Below are positions 8,212-19,092 of a stretch of DNA of 64,000 nucleotides, piece by piece. The stretch is from contig JAOWCC010000655.1 in NCBI GenBank assembly GCA_030867875.1, positions 11,802,269 through 11,866,268 on the forward strand. Reading direction: 5' to 3'. Position 1 is the stretch's first letter. Each line of letters opens with the position of its first letter. A program made the position numbers and the translations under genes. Source of the stretch: Actinernus sp. WN-2022 (taxonomy: Eukaryota > Cnidaria > Anthozoa > Actiniaria > Actinernidae). A model generated the notes under the pieces. The model had not been told where the DNA came from, searched no databases, and saw only the letters and a list, made by a program, of their open reading frames with translations.

Positions 8212-9168
8212 TCACTCATCTTCTGCGGCTGCGTCCACACTGGCACTATGCTTAGTATTGGCGACATAAACGTCTCGTTGGTCGTATCTATTCTTCTTCG
8301 ATGGTTGTCGTACTATGTCGATCTCAACATCTAGTGGGTATGAAAGTCCCATACTACTTGCACAAATACTTGAGGCGTTGCAAATACCATCGTGAATAGA
8401 ACCTGGTAGGATGAGTTTGCTTATGTTGTCGATGTTAAGACCGCTAGAGTTCTCATCGACGAGAGGTTCGTACGTAGTGTTGTCCCCATCGGAGTACGAC
8501 TTACTTTTGTCAAAGAATTGTCCGTTAGGTGTTCCAGTCTTGTAGTCGCATTTCGCTCTCATCCTCATTATAGGGTTGGGCAATCGACATCCAGCATTGG
8601 TAGTGGAGTTCGTGGAAATAAACCTTTGGATCATCGGAACCACCTTGGTGTTGGGGACGATAATGGTGTCGTCCTTTCCAGGTGGACTGCGTTTACGTGG
8701 ATTGCGCATGCAGATCTTTTTGTCTTCGATAAGTTTACTTACTTCGCAATCGAAAGCCCAATCTAGGTGTTCGACTAGTTTGAAAGTAGGACTTAGCTTG
8801 TCGTCGGAAGGAAGGTCCAATTCTCCATTGTCACTTTTCTTAATCGTGATTCCATCGGCCTCCGTACGTACAAAGTCGTTCCACTTCTGAAATTGTAGGC
8901 AAGGATGTCGATCACGTTTTTTGCCTGCGTCTTCTTCGTCGTATGGTGCTATCCGTCCCACGTGCTTTTCCCCTTCGAACCGAAAGACCGCCGGATGAGG
9001 TCCATCGCCAATGTCGAAGAATACGGAAACGTACTTGCATCCGTTCGGTCCGTTTCTAGGATGGGTCCAGTCGAACGATATGACGGCTCCATGGGATTGC
9101 CCATCTTCTTTGGCCCTTTCGAATGCTTCGACCACATCGCCTACGTTGAAAAGCTTTGAACTCGCCAT
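8212..9168 (-). CDS. Unknown 318-aa E1 protein
   Basis: An intact 318-aa gene with no family I can name with confidence. It is soluble-looking and charged, with no membrane segment. The first 150 residues alternate short beta-type stretches (GAVISFDWTHPRNG, YVSVFFDIGD, AVFRFEGE) and loosely recall nucleic-acid-binding proteins of large DNA viruses such as the DUF2738-type; that is only an impression. It is the outermost gene of E1, beside the terminal hairpin, and has no counterpart in E2. It is preceded by repeat block R5 and followed by a hairpin terminator. Confidence 0.6.
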   Translation of the reverse strand: MASSKLFNVGDVVEAFERAKEDGQSHGAVISFDWTHPRNGPNGCKYVSVFFDIGDGPHPAVFRFEGEKHVGRIAPYDEEDAGKKRDRHPCLQFQKWNDFVRTEADGITIKKSDNGELDLPSDDKLSPTFKLVEHLDWAFDCEVSKLIEDKKICMRNPRKRSPPGKDDTIIVPNTKVVPMIQRFISTNSTTNAGCRLPNPIMRMRAKCDYKTGTPNGQFFDKSKSYSDGDNTTYEPLVDENSSGLNIDNISKLILPGSIHDGICNASSICASSMGLSYPLDVEIDIVRQPSKKNRYDQRDVYVANTKHSASVDAAAEDE

Positions 9169-9179
9169 TCTCTCTTCGG

Positions 9180-9274
9180 TATAACTATATGTTAGGATAG
9201 CTCTAACAGATACTCAAGTTTGGATTTTTAGGTGTAAGAATGTCTAGTGACAATTTGGATGACCCTTAGTACCC
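9180..9274. repeat. Intergenic repeat block R5
   Basis: The fifth copy, upstream of the 318-aa gene, with CTATATGTTAGGATAGCTCTAAC and GAATGTCTAGTGACAATTTG. Like R2 it ends GACCCTTAGTACCC and is followed by an AGTAGTA hairpin. Confidence 0.65.
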
Positions 9275-9411
9275 TAGTAGTATATACGGAGTCAAAACTG
9301 ATACCACTTTTTTTTGCACAAGGAAAGTCAAAAGTGGATTTCTGAATTCACTTTTTGACTTTCCTTGTGCAAAAAAAAGTGGTATCATTTTGACTCCGTA
9401 TATACTACTTA
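9275..9411. repeat. Terminal foldback hairpin of E1
   Basis: Arms of about 62 bp are nearly perfect complements. Read from the right on the minus strand it begins AAGTAGTATATACGGAG, closely matching the left ends of E2 (AAGTAGTATATC) and E3 (AAGTAGTATAGAG). It is also related to the internal hairpin at 7,070. It is taken as the outer terminus of E1. Confidence 0.65.
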
Positions 9412-12400
9412 TTCAGTGACCAAAATGTTCTGCAAGCCGGATGGTAATGTTTAACAAAAAAATAGTGCACAACTGGAAGCGGCAATGAATGAAATATCTA
9501 GCACCGAATAGAATTTAATCATATATTAAACGAAAAATAAAAATGACGTTGCATGGAAGGGAGGGGAATGGGTGCAACTTTATTAATATTTTTCAACATA
9601 TTTTTCAGACATAAGAGCTATAAGGGTTTTTGAATCTATCATAAACTGAATGGTCTGCGTAAAGTAAAACAACTTTGTACGATAAAAAGTACTGAATAAC
9701 TTTCACAAAACCTTTCAGTAAAGCTTTTAGCGAGGAAATCCAGTCCCAAAAGCTTCGTATACCGCTCTATCTGTATTTGACGGAAAAGTTATAGTTGACA
9801 AATCAAGAAATTAGCTTTCTATGTTATTTTGCCATTTACACTGTTCAACTTTCTTGGAATGGTGGCAACGAACTCGTACGCTTTTTATTAACGAATAGCT
9901 GGTACTAATTACGGTTGAGTATTCAGTGGTATTGACCCTTTGTATTGACCCTTTGTATTGACCCGAACGCCTCTCTTTGATGTAATGACCATCTTGCATT
10001 ACGTCGAAGTTAGGCGTTCGGTCAATTTCGCTGAAAATGCTATTAATTCGTCATGGACTCAACTGTAACACTTACACAATGTTGCACACGCATCAGAGAA
10101 CAATAAATGTGGCCCGCCAACATGTCTGTGGCCCGCTGGTATGTGAATTGTTCTAGTTGCATGCGCAACATCGTCAAACTGGGTTATTTCTTTCAACTAG
10201 ATAAGGTAATACATGTATTGAAATACAACGCAGTTCATTGATTTTTTTTAATATAACACCAGACATCAAAAGAGCGTATAGTGAATTTCGATAAACCTGG
10301 TCATTATGCATTTGTTAAAAGGAAACTAAATATAACAGAACAGTCCGATTCAATATGACGTCAATCTAAAAATGGCGATAGTACAATATTTAACAGAGTT
10401 AAATGTCCTACTGGCATCCATGTTATACTGGCACCATTATATTTTTATGACCAGGTCACATGATCGCTTAATGCAAGTCATATCTCTCGATGCGAGGCTA
10501 ACTTAGCAAAAACAAAGGATTGGCTCGCATTGAATCCAATTTGGCCAGCAGGTGAAAAAGGTGATTGACCTTATTCATAAAGGAATGAAAGCGAGGCCAG
10601 GTGTCCGGGCTTGTCACAGGAAGATCTGCACTCGATGGCGGAAAAAAGCGTTAATTTCCTTATGACACAAAAGAACATGTATGACGCAACAGATAGCGGT
10701 TGTTCTAGCTGATGGTCAAACTAGTCTATTTGCGGTCCGCACTGCGACACCTGGCCTCCTCTGATACCATTGTTACCAGACTTCTTACTGCTCAGAGGGC
10801 AAGAAAGTAATGCCCAAATTTAGTGAAATATCATGCAATAATATTGTACTGAAGCATTTCCATCGCTATTGAGATGAATTGTTATCAACATACAATATAA
10901 TTAACACAATACAAAACAATAGAACGAAATACGCAATACAATAGAACACAATAGACAATACAACCGTGTTTGCAATAAAGCCATAAAGCAGTTCCTAGAA
11001 TAAGAATAGATACGAGTCGTGATATCCTTTATTTATTTATTTCGTTGCATCTATAATATATGTACTAAAATAATAAGCTTTTACTTCATGGGTTTATTGC
11101 AATCGACCATTGCAATCACTCTATTAAGTAAGCCTGCTGCGTACTTGTAAATGCAAGCGCAAGAAATATAATAAAACAATAGATGATAATTAATGAATTC
11201 TGCTTAACATCGGATGCTGACATGACCAAAGGCAAATTTAAGGTTGGAAAACTAATTTTCAATGTGTTATATTCATTGTTCAATCAGAACAACTTGTTTT
11301 TAAATTGCTGCATCTTGACCAGGAGCCCTTTACACGGAGCGTGCATCTGCCATTGACTCAGCGTTTTTACAGACCGGATTATTTTTAGATTGTGTTTCTC
11401 ACGAGTTCGGTTTCCGCTAGCCAATCGCTAACTTTTGTATAATTTTAATTCAAATGATTAAATTAGTTATTCTCATATTTATTTTCTTTTTTAGGTTTTT
11501 ATTATCTTGATAATTTGCTGTTTATGTAATGACAAAACAAATTACCAAAGTTATCAATTATGTATTTAATTATAAATTTTATTTTAAATTATATTTTTAA
11601 TAGTTGATATTAATATCATAATTATTTAACTAAATTATTTAGTTATATTTTTATTAATTAGTTTAAAAAAAGGATATTATATTATTTTATTTTAATTATT
11701 GTTTTCGTTTTTATAAAAGTTGAGCCTCATTTTAGTTGAGCCTCATTTTAGTTGAGCCTCGTCGGTCCGCGTTGTATAGACTGACTTATATAACAGTCGA
11801 GCCTCGTTTTAGTTGAGCCTACCTCGTTTACAAAAGTTGAGCTCGTTTTAGTTGAGCCTCGTTTTAAGTTGAGCCTCGTTTACAAAAGTTGAGCTCGTTT
11901 TGTAAAAAACGAGCTCGTTTACAAAGTTGAGTCTCGTTCTCATGAAACGAGTCGTAATTACCAGATAGCGTGAGTGATCCGTTTTTAACAATATAGTTGT
12001 AGCGATAAAATAATTATAAGGCATTTCTGAATAATAATTACCTTTAAGAACACGGCCAAATCCTTTCGAAGAGTCTTTCTGATGAATCTTTCCGATGAAT
12101 CGAAAACTTGGACTCAAGCAATAAACTCCGTCAATACATCTTCGAAAATCGAAGACTATTCGGATAGCCAACAGAGAATCCCCGATGTACACAGAAAAAA
12201 AACGAAGTACACACCATAAAACGATGAATAAATTAGCTCGGAGCACTAACCCTAATAACTCGTGTTCTGCGCTTACTCGCATCCACGAGTTAAACACTGT
12301 GAACATAAGTTTTCTTATACGATACAGTGTGTCTCGAATAATCAAGAATTCACTTTTCGTAGATATGCCATCGCATCAATTATAATTATCATGAGTCATA

Positions 12401-12423
12401 TGCGAAGCTTGCCCTTTTTGCAG
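9412..12423. other. Gene-free stretch left of the EGF exon
   Basis: No convincing gene is seen. It holds a triple TTGTATTGACCC repeat near 9,935-9,963, a short hairpin with CCGAACGCCT arms near 9,961-10,021, CAATA-type microsatellite near 10,890-10,965, and a very AT-rich stretch at 11,450-11,720. It resembles host intergenic or intronic DNA. Confidence 0.6.
11720..11945. repeat. AGTTGAGCCTCGTTTT minisatellite
   Basis: About ten irregular copies of a 14-18 bp unit (AGTTGAGCCTCGTTTT and ACAAAAGTTGAGCTCG variants). Simple tandem repeat with no coding role seen. Confidence 0.7.
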
Positions 12424-12549
12424 GTTTTAATGAGTGTTCCTGCAACCCTTGCCAACATGGAGGCTCGTGTACAGACCAGTTAGACGGATACACTTGTAAC
12501 TGTACTGCAAATTTTATTGGATCTATTTGTCAGTCGTCGGTCTTTTCTG
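12424..12549 (+). CDS. Single EGF-like domain exon of a host gene
   Basis: The 126-nt stretch is flanked by a splice acceptor (TTTTTGCAG) and a donor (GTAAGT), is symmetrical phase 1-1, and translates to an EGF-like domain with NPCQHGGSC, GYTCNC and GSIC. Such exons encode one extracellular, disulfide-bonded EGF module of receptors or matrix proteins. There are seven cysteines instead of six: the residue before NPC is Cys where Ser/Asn is usual. No neighbouring exon of the same gene was found, so the rest lies outside the window, this is a lone duplicated exon, or other exons were missed. Confidence 0.65.
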
Positions 12550-12679
12550 GTAAGTATTATCCAATCGCACTTTAAAGGAAACCCTTTAATGTTGGAACAA
12601 GTCGCCGCTAAATTGTTGGTAATATGGTCTAAGTTGAAAATATGTTGAAAAAAGTGGGACATATATTTTAGTTTTTGAA

Positions 12680-13060
12680 AATATTTCACATGAGTATGAG
12701 CCATTTTGGTCACGGGCGCCGCCGACTTGGATCTGATGACGTTTCACGGCGGTCCCTATTGTCAAAACACAATAGCTGTTGTCGTGTAATAATAAGAATG
12801 TCCGCCCACATTACATTTTTTCTGAGGTTCAAACCTCAGAACATTCATGTATTTTTTTTCCTCTCCATTTTGTTTTAAATTTATCTGTAGGATAGGTTTT
12901 GGGATCGGGATAGGGACTGTGAAGTTTTTTGACCGTGGGAGACGCGCTGTCCCTAATGCATGTCTTGTGAAAGGCGGCATCTGATATGCCGTGCTTGTAA
13001 ATGGCGTAGGAGATGCTCTTAAGTTGAATTGACTTGAAACAAGAGGTTGTGACAACATGT
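12680..13060. repeat. Dispersed repeat, copy A
   Basis: The part from about 12,815 to 12,970 (TCAAACCTCAGA.., ATCTGTAGGATAGGTTTTGG, GGGATAGGGACTGTGAAG, GACCGTGGGAG) recurs in direct orientation at 13,955-14,115 with about 85-90 percent identity by eye. Non-coding transposon relic. Confidence 0.6.
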
Positions 13061-13159
13061 TGAAATAGACCCTTTCACGGTTTTCTGGGAAAGCACGTTA
13101 AAATTAGTAAGAATGTCAATTTTCTGGGTTATAACTTGTATAGGAACGAATATACTGCT

Positions 13160-13697
13160 ACAGTCGAAGCTCTCCTTGCGACCACTCTCTTAAGCGACCA
13201 GCTCTAGTTACGACCACCATCGCGAAACCCCGTTTCAATTGTCACTTAATCTCTGTAATTAAAAGCTCTCGTAAGCGACCGCTTTCGTAAGCGACCGCGA
13301 CCACTTTGGGGAATTACCAACTACGTGGTTCCTTTGTTTTTAAGCTCTCGTAAACGACCACTCAAGAGTCTGATTCGTATTACTCAACACTTTAATATGT
13401 CAATAGGAGAAGTTTCAGTTCGAATCTCTGCCGTTGATGCGTTATGACAGCGGGACATTCGCAAACCTCTTCAATATCGGTGATAAACAATAACCGTATA
13501 ATTACATAACGTACATCAAATTACATTACGTATTAAATTACATATCAAAAGAGCTAAAAGCTCTCGTAAGCGACCACCATCTATTGTTTTAGCGCGTGGT
13601 CGCTTACGAGAGCTCATTCTCGTAAGCGACCAGCTCTAGTTACGACAACTTTTACGAATTACCGAGGTGGTCGCTTACGAGAGCTTCGACTCTATGT
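13160..13697. mobile_element. Non-autonomous element with GAAGCTCTC..GCGACC inverted ends
   Basis: The left end ACAGTCGAAGCTCTCCTTGCG and the right end (GCTTACGAGAGCTTCGACTC) are inverted copies. The same GCTCTCGTAAGCGACC unit also occurs several times inside, in both directions. No gene. MITE-like; family not recognised. Confidence 0.6.
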
Positions 13698-15129
13698 AAA
13701 GTACGAAGCGATAGGAACCTTTACCTGGAAAAGCAGCCGATTGCGTTACTACCAGTGACCCCGTGTGCGAGCCCATGAAACATCTGTACGGCTTTTCATA
13801 ATAGTGCACGAACAATTAGAAATCGGAAATAGGTTCAAAACCGGTACCTTCGCATATATAATTATAACTAAACAGGTTAAATTTTAACTTTGTCACGTGT
13901 CTTACTGTCGGTGTTCGATTAGTGTCGTGGTATCACGCTTCCACCGTAGTCGGAAGGCTCGAGCTTCAAACCTCAGACGAATCATGTATTTTTCGCTCTC
14001 CATTTTGGTTAAAATATATCTGTAGGATAAGTTTTGGGGATCGGGATAGGGAATGTGAAGGGTTTTGACCGTGGGAGGCGCGCTGTCCCTACTTCATGTC
14101 TTGTGAAGGGACGGCAAACCGCGTTCAGATTTTATACAGCCGAAAAGTGGAACACAAAACTATAACTTTTTATTCTGTTTCTCCACTGCTCGTTTTCACG
14201 TAACGCCATCGCCACCATCTTTGTTGAACCTAAACAAAAGATCGCCGCCATCTTGGTCGACGTTAACAAAAGATTGATCGTTAGCTTCTCTTTTAGATTA
14301 ACCAACGTGGCCACCACGTCTTTGTTATCTGAATATCTGGGGATTGATTGCAAACCAGCAATTGGAAAGTTGATAATGGGTTGATTGCGATAGTACTATA
14401 TAAATCATCGAAGTAGTCGGATTATTTTTGTCTCGTTTCAGTCTACGACAGCGCCTCGAAGTTTAAACATGAACATATAATTGTACATACGTGGATTCTG
14501 GGAAGGCTGTGATTTTAGTTGATCAACATTTGCATAGAAGAGAAGAAAAATGAGCCTGATATGATTTATTTTTGTGCGAAACCGATCTCCACCGTCACTC
14601 TCTGTAATTGGTTATCAACCGACTCTTCTCGTCTTGTCTAATAGCTATGACCACCGTTATCGGAACGTGCCTGAAGACATGTAACCCGATATTGTACTTC
14701 AATACCTTTTCAGTAGATATGTTTAAGCACATCAGGTTTCGAATGTCGTCACTATTCAAAGGTGTCTTTAAAGATTCGTGTATTTTTTGGTCAATAACAC
14801 TTCCTTTACAAGAATCATAAGGTTAGTAAGTAATTAAAATGAATTGATAGCATCTCGCGCGTTGCTAATTTCATATTCTCTCTTTTCTAATTAGGTGATC
14901 ATAATATGAGCTGTAAATTAAACAGCGTGAACTAAGTATATAACGTTAATGCGCATGCCTACTGGTTTATCGCTCGATCAAAGCGCTCCGACCCACATGG
15001 TTAGTGGTGAGCGCCAGTATTTAATAAATTGTTTTCTAGACGATGGAATAAAAAAATATAATAAAATAAAAAGACACAGAGGGCAATCCAAAACTCAAAC
15101 CTACGGTGGCTTATAGGGGCCATAACAAG
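13698..15129. other. Gene-free stretch with dispersed repeat copy B
   Basis: It holds the second copy of the dispersed repeat (13,955-14,115) and otherwise nothing I can call. Short open frames here have no recognisable features. Confidence 0.55.
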
Positions 15130-15170
15130 TTCATTTCTTTTATAACTGGCCATAGACACTTATAAGTAAG

Positions 15171-15273
15171 AGTTTCATACCGAGAACCGAGGTTTTAAGC
15201 CCTAAACATCCCGAGGGCCGTAGGCCCGGAGCGATGTTTAGGGATTAGAACCGAAGGTTCGAGGTATGAAACT
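15171..15273. repeat. Foldback repeat inside the left arm
   Basis: The arms start AGTTTCATACCGAGAACCGAG and end with a complementary GGTATGAAACT; the centre is GC-rich. It interrupts the inverted repeat arm, so it inserted later. Confidence 0.65.
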
Positions 15274-15779
15274 GACTTATATCACATTTGGCGAGGTTTT
15301 CTCAAATAGAACAATTGCTCTGACAAAGTAATTCCTAGGTTTATAAATCAAACAAAGCGCCCTGATTCAGACTCTTTGCAGGGTTATAAAGTAAACAATG
15401 GACAATACATTGGTTTATATAGAAGATTATGTAACTGATGAGACATGACGTGTAACAAACTATTCAAACATTTTTGGTTCCTTTGAACAGTATTCATGAA
15501 AAGAATGTTCTAGAATCGTAGTGAAAGGCGAAGAATAATTATGAGTATAATTAAGATGTTAGCACAGTAACGTATAGAAATCGGTTTCAAAAAGGGAGCT
15601 GTGATTTTAAAAGCATGCAAACATGGCAAGCTTATAAATGTAGACGATGTGAACTGCACATTTCCACGCGTTTTACTAATAACAAATTAAAAGCTTTTGT
15701 AAGTTTTAGTTGGTAAAATGTTAATTAATGGAAGATTCTAAAAATTTATCGCAACTTGTCATTTCGAAACGTCTTCGAA

Positions 15780-17455
15780 ATGGCGGACTGTTCTAATAGT
15801 GACAACGATGATGAAATGTTTCTAACACAGAACGTGTTTAGTTCACGGCAGCCGGTATTGGATGATTTTGAGGATATACTGGGCATAATAAGTGGAGAGT
15901 CGACTAAAATGGAACGAAGTATTACAGTTTCTGACGCCGAATTACAGAAACGCAACGAAGAACTAATTCCCGAAGGCACCAGATCGTGTACAGCTTGGTG
16001 TGCTAGAGTGTGGGAGCAGTAGGCGGCTGAACGAAATATTCGAAATGTGCCATCAAATGATGATTTGTACCGAAGTGTTCAGTCCAATGTGTTACAGTTA
16101 AACGACGAAGAATTGAATTACTGACTCGGGAAATTCGTTGTGGAAGTGAGACAGAAGAAAAGTGCCGGAGAATCCTACACTCCTAATACACTGTACCAGA
16201 TATGCTGTGGAATACAGAGGCATTTCAGGGAGAATGGTCGGTCTGAGATTAACTTGTTTGACAATCCCTTTTTCAAGCATTTTCAAGACTCGCTTGATGC
16301 TGAAATTAAGCGACTAACTACACTGGGCATTGGAGCCGTAGAGAAACAGGCTGAGGCCTTTACAGAGAAGCAGGAGGAATCACTATGGGCCCTCAGACTT
16401 CTTGGTGATCACCGGCTCCTCAAGTTCTTCTCAACACCATGGTTTTTCTGATAGGCAAGAACTTTTCCCTTCGAAGCTAAGTGGCAAAGAACATCGTACA
16501 CTACGATTCCAACAGCTAACTCTTTTGCCCGCGTTCGAGAAGGAACCAGAAAGGCTGGTGTATACTTCTTTCGAAGAGAAAAACTATATGGGTGGTTTGA
16601 AACATAGCTCTGTTAAAGGCAAAAGCATCGAGCATTACGCAAATGATGATGTGCCGGAGAGATGTCTTGTTCAGCTGTACAAAAAGTACGTAGCCAAATG
16701 CCCAAAGTCTATCAAAGACTGCTTCTACCTAGCCCCAAGGCGAAAGTATAAGGATACTGATGAAGGTATTTTTGTATTTATCAATACATAATTATAAATG
16801 GTACATGTATCTTAGCGTACGAAATATTCGGCTAATTTAAAAATTCCTGAAAACCTGATAGTCAGTCGCCTTTGCATTTAGAATTTGTGGAATTTTGAAG
16901 CTTAAATTTTCAAAAGATATTGTCATAAGAGTTTAAAAGAAAGATGTTAAGTGAAACTATGGCGGGGTGTTCTACAGTTCTTCCCGAAATAGACATTAAC
17001 TAATTTATTTATTTAATTATTTAATTATATAGTGGTTTACGGGTAATCCAGTTGGCCATAACAGTCTGGGGCAAACAGTGCGGAAACCGGCTGTGTAAAG
17101 AAGCTGGCATTGAGGGTAACTTTACTAATCGCAGCTTAAGAGCCACTACCGTGACAAGGGGTTTGGAAAAAGGCGTGCCCGGAAATTCATAATGAAAAGG
17201 ACGGGCCATCGAGACGTAAGATCTCTGCAAAAATATCAAAGGCCAGACGTAAAGACGAAGGTAGCAATTTCCAAAGCGTTCGAATGTGGAAGTACTGCGT
17301 ATGGTGACATGGTTCAGGCAATTGCAAGAGCAAGGGAGGAAGAGAAAATCAAACCTAAGAGGGAGAACAGTGTGGACGGCGAAGATGAGTGTCCACTCAA
17401 GAAAATGTCTAGATCCAACAATATTTCATTTAACAATTGTAGTTTTTTTCTTTAA
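15780..17455 (+). pseudogene. Crypton-type (ZMYM/KIAA1958-like) tyrosine recombinase pseudogene
   Basis: Pieces in changing frames match the DUF3504-type tyrosine recombinases related to Cryptons and to the domesticated ZMYM and KIAA1958 genes. In order: an acidic N-terminus from the ATG at 15,780, a helical core-binding part (SYTPNTLYQICCGIQRHFREN), GKEHRTLRFQQLTLL with the first catalytic Arg region, and a final block with SLRATT, KRTGHRDVRSLQKYQRP giving the R..HxxR..Y residues. A likely intron runs from about 16,764 to 17,031. Breaks: stop codons near 16,021 and 16,123, and frameshifts near 16,440, 17,088 and 17,190. Not functional. Confidence 0.75.
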
Positions 17456-17496
17456 GTAAAGTAAGTTTGCATGTTTGTCCGTGTAATAAATAGTTC

Positions 17497-17588
17497 TCCG
17501 GACGAGTTACTGTGTCTTGGGTTACTGTCAGTGCGCCCATTATCGACCGCGCACCACAGGTAACCCAAAAACAGTAACTCGTCTGGAC
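17497..17588. repeat. Foldback repeat, GAGTTACTGT arms
   Basis: The left arm TCCGGACGAGTTACTG and GGGTTAC, and the right arm GTAACCC and CAGTAACTCGTCTGGA, are complementary. A second small palindrome, GGAGGTTTATAACTGAGTTA, follows at about 17,600-17,645. Confidence 0.65.
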
Positions 17589-17939
17589 AGGAGGATTATA
17601 ACTGTTACAGGGAGGTTTATAACTGAGTTATAAACCTCCCTATCAGTTATAAATCTCAAATTTATGAGTTTATTCATTAATCAACCCCACATTTCCCTGC
17701 CTGAACATCAAATCCCTCCCCGGGCTTTTAATTAGTCTATTGTTCAACGAGTTTATACCAGAGTTTCACCCCTATGAAGAAAAAATAAAACCGTGTCAAG
17801 TGTGATATAAGTGGCCATAGACACTTATAACTGGCCGTCGACACTTATAAGTGGCCGTCGACACTTATACGGCCAGTTATAAGTGTCGATGGACAGTTAT
17901 AAGTGTCTAAGGCCAGTTATAAAAGAAATGAATCATGCC

Positions 17940-18475
17940 TTAATCGTGCTTGGATCGTGCCTGGATCGTGCCTTAATCGTGCCTTAATCGTCGGTGCCTG
18001 GATCATGCCTTAATGGTGCCTGGATCATGCCTGGATCATGTCTTAATTGTGCCTAGATCATGCCTGGATCATGCCTTAATCGTGCTTGGATCATGCCTGG
18101 ATCATGCCTTAATCGTGCCTATATCATGCCTGGATCATGCCTTAATTGTGCCTAGATCATGCCTGGATCATGCCTTAATTGTGCCTAGATCATGCAAGGA
18201 TCATGCCTTAATCATGCCTGGATCATGCCTTAATCGTGCCTAGATCATGTCTTAATTGTGCCTAGATCATGCCTAGATCATGCCTGGATCATGCCTTAAT
18301 CATGTCTGGATCATGCCTTAATTGTGTCTAGATCATGCCTGGATCATGCCTTAATCATGCCTGGATCATGCCTTAATCATGCCTGGATCATGCCTTAATT
18401 GTGCCTAGATCATGGCTGGATCATGCACTCATCGTGCACTCTCTTGATCCGAATCGTGCCTGGATCATGCACACC
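17940..18475. repeat. GGATCATGCCTTAATCGTGCCT minisatellite
   Basis: About 30 irregular copies of a roughly 10-nt half unit alternating as ATCATGCCTGG and ATCATGCCTTA. It creates a spurious open frame of repeated Asp/His/Ala/Leu/Ile codons, which is not a gene. Confidence 0.85.
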
Positions 18476-18547
18476 CCAAAAGGCATGATTACGGCTGCGC
18501 AATTCTGCCTAAACTCCATCGTGCCTTGGTAAAACGATAGGGTTTTT

Positions 18548-18816
18548 TTACAGTCTCACGCCAGAGCTTTTCTGAAACCTTTTTTAGAATGTAAAAATCT
18601 ACAAAATAGAAGGAAATTTCAGTTAATCTACGTCGTTTTTGCATACAAAATATAGCATGTTAGGAATGGAACTTTATTCCTAAAATTTGTATTCAAAAGT
18701 TCTTGATCGTTATCTTTACATTACTGAGTGCACATTAACTTTAAACTTAGGAAGAACATTTTTCAAATAGGTTGAAGGATTTTCTAGTAACAGCGCAAAA
18801 TCAAGCGTGAGACTGT
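18548..18816. mobile_element. MITE-like element with ACAGTCTCACGC ends
   Basis: The perfect 12-bp inverted ends ACAGTCTCACGC and GCGTGAGACTGT lie 269 bp apart with AT-rich non-coding DNA between them. No target duplication is obvious. Confidence 0.45.
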
Positions 18817-19092
18817 GAAATCGGGGAGTGTGCTACGCAAAATCGTGCGCAGGGCCATAAATCACTAAAAATTGATAAGGATTTTGATATTATTTTATAT
18901 TTTATTTATATACTTGAAATATTAGGCAAAATACTTAACTTAATTCCTCGAGTACCTTCAAAGCGAATTATAAACAAATTACAAAATATGACACACCGTT
19001 GAAGTCAGCGACCAAAACCTTATCCCGATAACCGATTACAAGAATAGTTAGGTCATTTTAGGAAGGTATGAAAGACTACCGATCGATGATTT
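18817..19092. other. Short non-coding spacer
   Basis: AT-rich sequence between the MITE and the Gag relic; nothing recognisable. Confidence 0.4.

Larger units (their letters stand above)
1..9411 (-). mobile_element. Polinton/Maverick element E1, partial (left part outside window)
   Basis: This block carries at least seven genes that are homologous, in the same order and relative strands, to genes of element E2 at 22,468-36,600, where they sit next to a capsid gene, a packaging ATPase and an integrase. That identifies it as a Polinton-type virus-transposon even though its own capsid and polymerase lie off the left edge. Shared genes are the fused membrane protein, the 604-aa protein, penton-like, membrane protein, TFIIB-like and Cys-rich protein. 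Homology with E2 ends near 6,090; from there to 9,411 E1 has private genes (two F-box/ankyrin genes and a 318-aa gene). The right end is a foldback whose minus strand starts AGTAGTATA, like the ends of E2 and E3. Confidence 0.85.
15130..17933. mobile_element. ~2.8-kb element bounded by inverted repeats, carrying a Crypton-type recombinase relic
   Basis: The left end TTCATTTCTTTTATAACTGG and the right end (GGCCAGTTATAAAAGAAATG) are inverted copies, extended inward by GGCC.TAGACACTTATAA and CACTTATATCACA on both sides. The left arm is split by a foldback at 15,171-15,273. Cryptons normally lack inverted ends, so the recombinase may have been captured inside another element, or the ends belong to a nested element. 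Confidence 0.5.

Noticed and set aside
11848..12345. 165-aa minus-strand frame
   Set aside because: Its end reads through the minisatellite and the rest has no recognisable feature; probably chance.
13408..13440. GTTCGAATCTC stretch resembling a tRNA T-loop
   Set aside because: No acceptor stem or anticodon arm could be placed around it.
14132..14353. 73-aa minus-strand frame with a repeated MVAM/MAAI segment
   Set aside because: Short, low complexity and next to a dispersed repeat; no support as a gene.
18013..18243. Open frame of repeated Cys-Leu-Asp-His-Ala-Leu-Ile
   Set aside because: Produced by the ATCATGCCTGG minisatellite.
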